Source: Alphaproteobacteria bacterium (GTDB lineage Bacteria; Pseudomonadota; Alphaproteobacteria; CACIAM-22H2). From it: a stretch of DNA of 64,000 nt. The stretch is from positions 434,001-498,000 of the forward strand of contig JAFKFM010000008.1 in NCBI GenBank assembly GCA_017308135.1, written 5' to 3'. Shown piece after piece: positions 61,905 through 64,000 of this stretch. Position numbers and translations under genes: made by a program. Numbering within the stretch: position 1 is the first letter of the stretch; each line of letters starts with the position of its first letter. The notes beneath the pieces were generated by a model, which saw nothing but the letters and a program-made list of their open reading frames with translations, was not told where the DNA came from and made no database searches.

Positions 61905-62318
61905 TCAATTTCCCTCGTCGTCGCTGTCGACCTCCAGTTCAGCCAAGGGCGGTGCGACGTCGGCGGCAACGGTCTCTTCCGCGGCTGACACGGGTTCGCC
62001 CGACGCTTGATCCAAAAAAATGCGGCGACGTACCTCCGCGAGATCGAGTTGGGCCGTGTCGATATCCTGTAACAAGGCGCCGAGCCCAAGGAGGTCGAAC
62101 CCGCGCCTCGCCATGTCAGGCCCCAGGATATGAAGTACGGCGCCCGTCATCGCGCGGCTCACGACATCTATACGCCGGGCGTCGGCGGCGCGCTTGCGCG
62201 CCCGGGCGAGCTTGACCTCTGATTCGAGCGCTTCGAGCTCCAACGCAAGCCTTTCGTACGTTTGCTGCGCGTCCAACACTTCTGGCGTGTCGCCGCCCTT
62301 GGGGATTTCCTTCGCCAT
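61905..62318 (-). CDS. Coiled-coil protein next to oriT, possible mobilization accessory protein
   Basis: This 137-residue protein has a charged coiled coil at its centre (TYERLALELEALESEVKLARARKRAADARR) and an acidic C-terminus (ELEVDSDDEGN). It is not recognised. Position beside the candidate oriT, divergent from the relaxase gene, and the short coiled-coil pattern fit MobC/TraC-like accessory proteins of MOBQ systems; this is inference. ATG 62318 is used, ATG 62378 is an alternative with 20 more residues. Confidence 0.6.
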   Translation of the reverse strand: MAKEIPKGGDTPEVLDAQQTYERLALELEALESEVKLARARKRAADARRIDVVSRAMTGAVLHILGPDMARRGFDLLGLGALLQDIDTAQLDLAEVRRRIFLDQASGEPVSAAEETVAADVAPPLAELEVDSDDEGN

Positions 62319-62683
62319 GCCGCCATCGCCCTCTTCCAGCCAGGCCTCAGGACCCGGCACCACGACCTGATTATGCATGGCGACACTGAATATCCGGCGA
62401 CGCGGGCCCTTCGGACGCCGGCAAGCGTTGTCCGCCAGGGCGTCGGCCGCGTTCTAACGGCCACGCCGCCGATGCGTACCCAAGCCCCCTATCACTTCCT
62501 ATCGACAGCCAGAACCGAAGGTCGGCGGGCGCGAGCCCGCACGCCATTTGAGACCATCAACAAGGAGGACAGCGGGCTGGGTCAGGGCAGACAGAAGGTT
62601 CCGGAGAAACTGGCTGCGCCAGCACGAGATCTTTAGTGCCACGGGTTTACCCTCCCGGGTGTCCAGATCGGGAAATCCGTTCA

Positions 62684-62726
62684 GGGCGCAATAACGCATC
62701 CTGCGCTTTTGTGAGGGACAGGATGC
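62684..62726 (-). other. Candidate origin of transfer (oriT) of MOBQ type
   Basis: Read on the minus strand, an 8-base inverted repeat (GCATCCTG, 15-base spacer, CAGGATGC) is followed a few bases later by TATTGCGCCCT. That matches the nick-region sequence of RSF1010 (AATGCGCCCT) and Ti-plasmid (AATTGCGCCCT) oriTs in both sequence and order. It lies 21 bases ahead of the MobA/MobL relaxase start and occupies the 368-base gene-free stretch 62379-62746, in which I see nothing else. Confidence 0.75.
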
Positions 62727-62746
62727 ATGCTCAGAGGTGAATTTCG

Positions 62747-64000
62747 ATGGCAACGTATGACAGCGAACTAGATTGGGACAGCCTGAAACAGGGCCGCCTC
62801 GAAGAAGGCAATCACGACGAATTGGGCCTGACCGGGAGTGGCCGCGCCGCTCGGCAAGCCCCGGTTCATCTGCGACTACGCACCCGCCCCGCGCCACGAC
62901 GGATTGCGCCCCTGCTGAGCAGTGGCGTGGTGACTGGTATTGCCTATCGACCGACCGGTGCCCACGGGGTCGCCCCGTTTCATTTTGCCCATAGCTTCGT
63001 CTCCCGCCCTCGAACCTGGACCCGCCCCCGGGCGGTCGAAAAGGGCGAGCGCGTCCAGCTGTTTCCACGCAAGGGCGAGGTCGCTGGCTTACGGGCGATC
63101 CCGGAGGCCCGGTATCACGACCGGCATCGGGTCTGGACGATCCCCAAGTCTCATCCCTTCGCGCAGTCGCCGGAGGGCCAAGCGATGCGGAATGGCTTCG
63201 CCGGTGTCGCTCATTACCGTCGTCGCGCGGGCCAAGGTGCGGTCCGGCGGACCGACACCGGCCGGGCGTTCCAAAACTACATAGAGCGGACGTACTTGTC
63301 TGAAGCCAAGCGCGCCGAAGAGGTTGAAAGCGATGCCAATGGCCCAATCTCGATGGGTACGCTCGGGCCTGCGATCGATGCTCGACGCGCGTTTTGGCAC
63401 GCTGTCGAAGAGCGCGAACGGCGCAATGACGCGCGGCTGCAATGCCGGATCATCGCCGAGCTTCCCCATTGGCTCGCCCCCGCCGACCGGCGTGAGATTG
63501 TCGAACGCCTCGGGGCCGCCTTCGACGAACGTGGCCTTGGCTGGTGGGCAGTCGTGCATCGGCCTGACGTGGCAAAGGGCTCCGACCCGAGAAATTTCCA
63601 TCTCCACGTCGTCTATCACGATCGGCCCGTCACCCATGTCCGGATCCGGTTCGACGGCACCGCCGACGGCCCTGTTATCGACGGGATCGCCTTTGCCGAG
63701 CGTAAGGATCGCGGGGCGCAGGGCGAAGAGTGGGTCGTGGCGCTGAAACGCCGCTATGCCGAGATTGTGAACGACGTCGTGGCGCGATGGGCCACGCGGG
63801 AGAACCGAACTGTACCATTTTGGTACTTCCCTGGCACATATGCGGATCTCGGGATCGAGATCGAAGGTCAGCGCCATTTGGGCGCCAAGCGCACGGCGCT
63901 CGAGCGGTTCGGCGTGGCGACGCTGGTTGGCAGCGCAAATGCGGACCGTGCGGATCCCGCCGGCGACGCGGCCCTCCAGGACTTCGCAAACCGCCGACGC
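62747..64000 (+). CDS. MobA/MobL-family relaxase (3' end outside window)
   Basis: These are 418 codons without a stop to the window edge. The MobA/MobL nickase core starts near residue 215 with RAFWHAVEERERRNDARLQ and IIAELPHWLAPADRREIVERL. It continues with histidine motif III: H271 (VVHRPD) and H285-x-H287 (DPRNFHLHVVYHDRPV). A later GIEIEGQRHLGAKRTALERFG segment is also family-typical. The first ~190 residues differ from the usual N-terminus; Y157 in GVAHYRRRAGQG is the best candidate for the nicking tyrosine. It would cut the adjacent oriT to start DNA transfer. Confidence 0.82.
   Translation, partial: MATYDSELDWDSLKQGRLEEGNHDELGLTGSGRAARQAPVHLRLRTRPAPRRIAPLLSSGVVTGIAYRPTGAHGVAPFHFAHSFVSRPRTWTRPRAVEKGERVQLFPRKGEVAGLRAIPEARYHDRHRVWTIPKSHPFAQSPEGQAMRNGFAGVAHYRRRAGQGAVRRTDTGRAFQNYIERTYLSEAKRAEEVESDANGPISMGTLGPAIDARRAFWHAVEERERRNDARLQCRIIAELPHWLAPADRREIVERLGAAFDERGLGWWAVVHRPDVAKGSDPRNFHLHVVYHDRPVTHVRIRFDGTADGPVIDGIAFAERKDRGAQGEEWVVALKRRYAEIVNDVVARWATRENRTVPFWYFPGTYADLGIEIEGQRHLGAKRTALERFGVATLVGSANADRADPAGDAALQDFANRRR
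63812..63826. promoter_or_regulatory. Copy of the repressor operator inside the relaxase gene
   Basis: GTACCA-TTT-TGGTAC repeats the 13-base core TACCATTTTGGTA of the operator at 59657-59671. It encodes part of VPFWY in the relaxase, so it may act as an internal roadblock site, or it may be coincidence. Confidence 0.4.

Larger units (their letters stand above)
57322..64000. mobile_element. Integrative mobilizable/conjugative element, left part
   Basis: This segment begins at the tRNA-Glu 3' end. It has a large serine recombinase facing the tRNA, a CI-like repressor, an MqsA-like antitoxin, a candidate oriT and a MobA/MobL relaxase. The first 4 kb is visibly richer in A and T than the flanking chromosome. 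No type IV secretion genes are seen, so it is either mobilizable only or its transfer genes lie beyond the window. The right end is outside the window. Confidence 0.85.

Noticed and set aside
62499..63877. Minus-strand open frames across the relaxase region
   Set aside because: They are Arg/Pro-rich antisense translations without family motifs, while the plus strand has an uninterrupted 418-codon frame with relaxase motifs.
57322..64000. Prophage interpretation of the inserted region
   Set aside because: No capsid, tail, lysis or packaging genes are present; relaxase and oriT point to a conjugative or mobilizable element.
57297..64000. Right-end direct repeat of the tRNA-Glu 3' sequence
   Set aside because: I found no second copy of the tRNA end within the window. 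The other similar TTCGAATCC stretches are the T arms of tRNA-Arg and tRNA-Pro.

Overview
This is a 64 kb GC-rich stretch of a bacterial chromosome. It looks alphaproteobacterial, most likely Rhodospirillales-like. The grounds are the gene content: AapJQMP amino-acid uptake, an NDUFS4-like complex I subunit, TRAP and TTT transporters, a type III ornithine decarboxylase with a long leader of the alphaproteobacterial speF type, and TPR/glycosyltransferase-41 (SPINDLY-like) proteins. No rRNA, CRISPR array or T4SS locus is visible. There are three tRNA genes: Arg-TCT, Pro-TGG and Glu-TTC.

Layout. 1-6 kb: the end of an OmpA-type gene, a secreted protein of unknown role, a D-2-hydroxyacid dehydrogenase, aspartate dehydrogenase, OsmC, and a NUDIX-cysK-sseA sulfur cluster. 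6-10.3 kb: the aapJQMP operon (minus strand). 10.6-12.5 kb: metC-hisI-modE-like. 13-23 kb: two SPINDLY-like TPR/glycosyltransferase-41 genes, an FkbM methyltransferase and an epimerase, with an agmatinase/ornithine decarboxylase pair between them. 23.3-25.4 kb: a chemoreceptor. 25.4-31.1 kb: a catabolic locus (SDR, DctPQM TRAP transporter, FAH-family hydrolase, divergent GntR regulator). 31.1-35.3 kb: DUF192 and histone-deacetylase-like genes, then a TPP riboswitch driving a thiamine-precursor ABC transporter. 35.3-39.3 kb: an Atm1-like exporter and a hybrid histidine kinase. 39.5-46.1 kb: a TctCBA transporter facing a TAXI-type TRAP transporter with DUF1850. 46.3-57.2 kb: a complete form II CO-dehydrogenase-like molybdenum hydroxylase cluster with its own maturation set. 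It runs coxG, S, L, M, D, E, a split XdhC, a fused molybdopterin-binding/MocA-like protein, a cysteine desulfurase and a SufU-like scaffold.

57.2-64 kb is a mobile element, visibly less GC-rich in its first 4 kb. It sits at the 3' end of tRNA-Glu. A large serine recombinase reads into the tRNA gene, so its last 18 codons are antisense to the tRNA. The element also has a CI-like repressor with palindromic operators, an MqsA-like antitoxin without a visible toxin but with a classic MqsA operator, a small coiled-coil protein, a candidate MOBQ-type oriT and a MobA/MobL relaxase that runs off the window. This is an integrative mobilizable or conjugative element of which only the left part is seen.

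Two themes recur. Four separate solute-uptake operons carry a strong stem-loop directly after the binding-protein gene, which should give more binding protein than permease. Many operon junctions are ATGA/GTGA/TGATG stop-start overlaps, implying translational coupling. The best candidates for new biology are the riboswitch whose P1 stem contains the start codon, the ornithine decarboxylase leader with competing pairings, and the element's oriT/operator/antitoxin control region.
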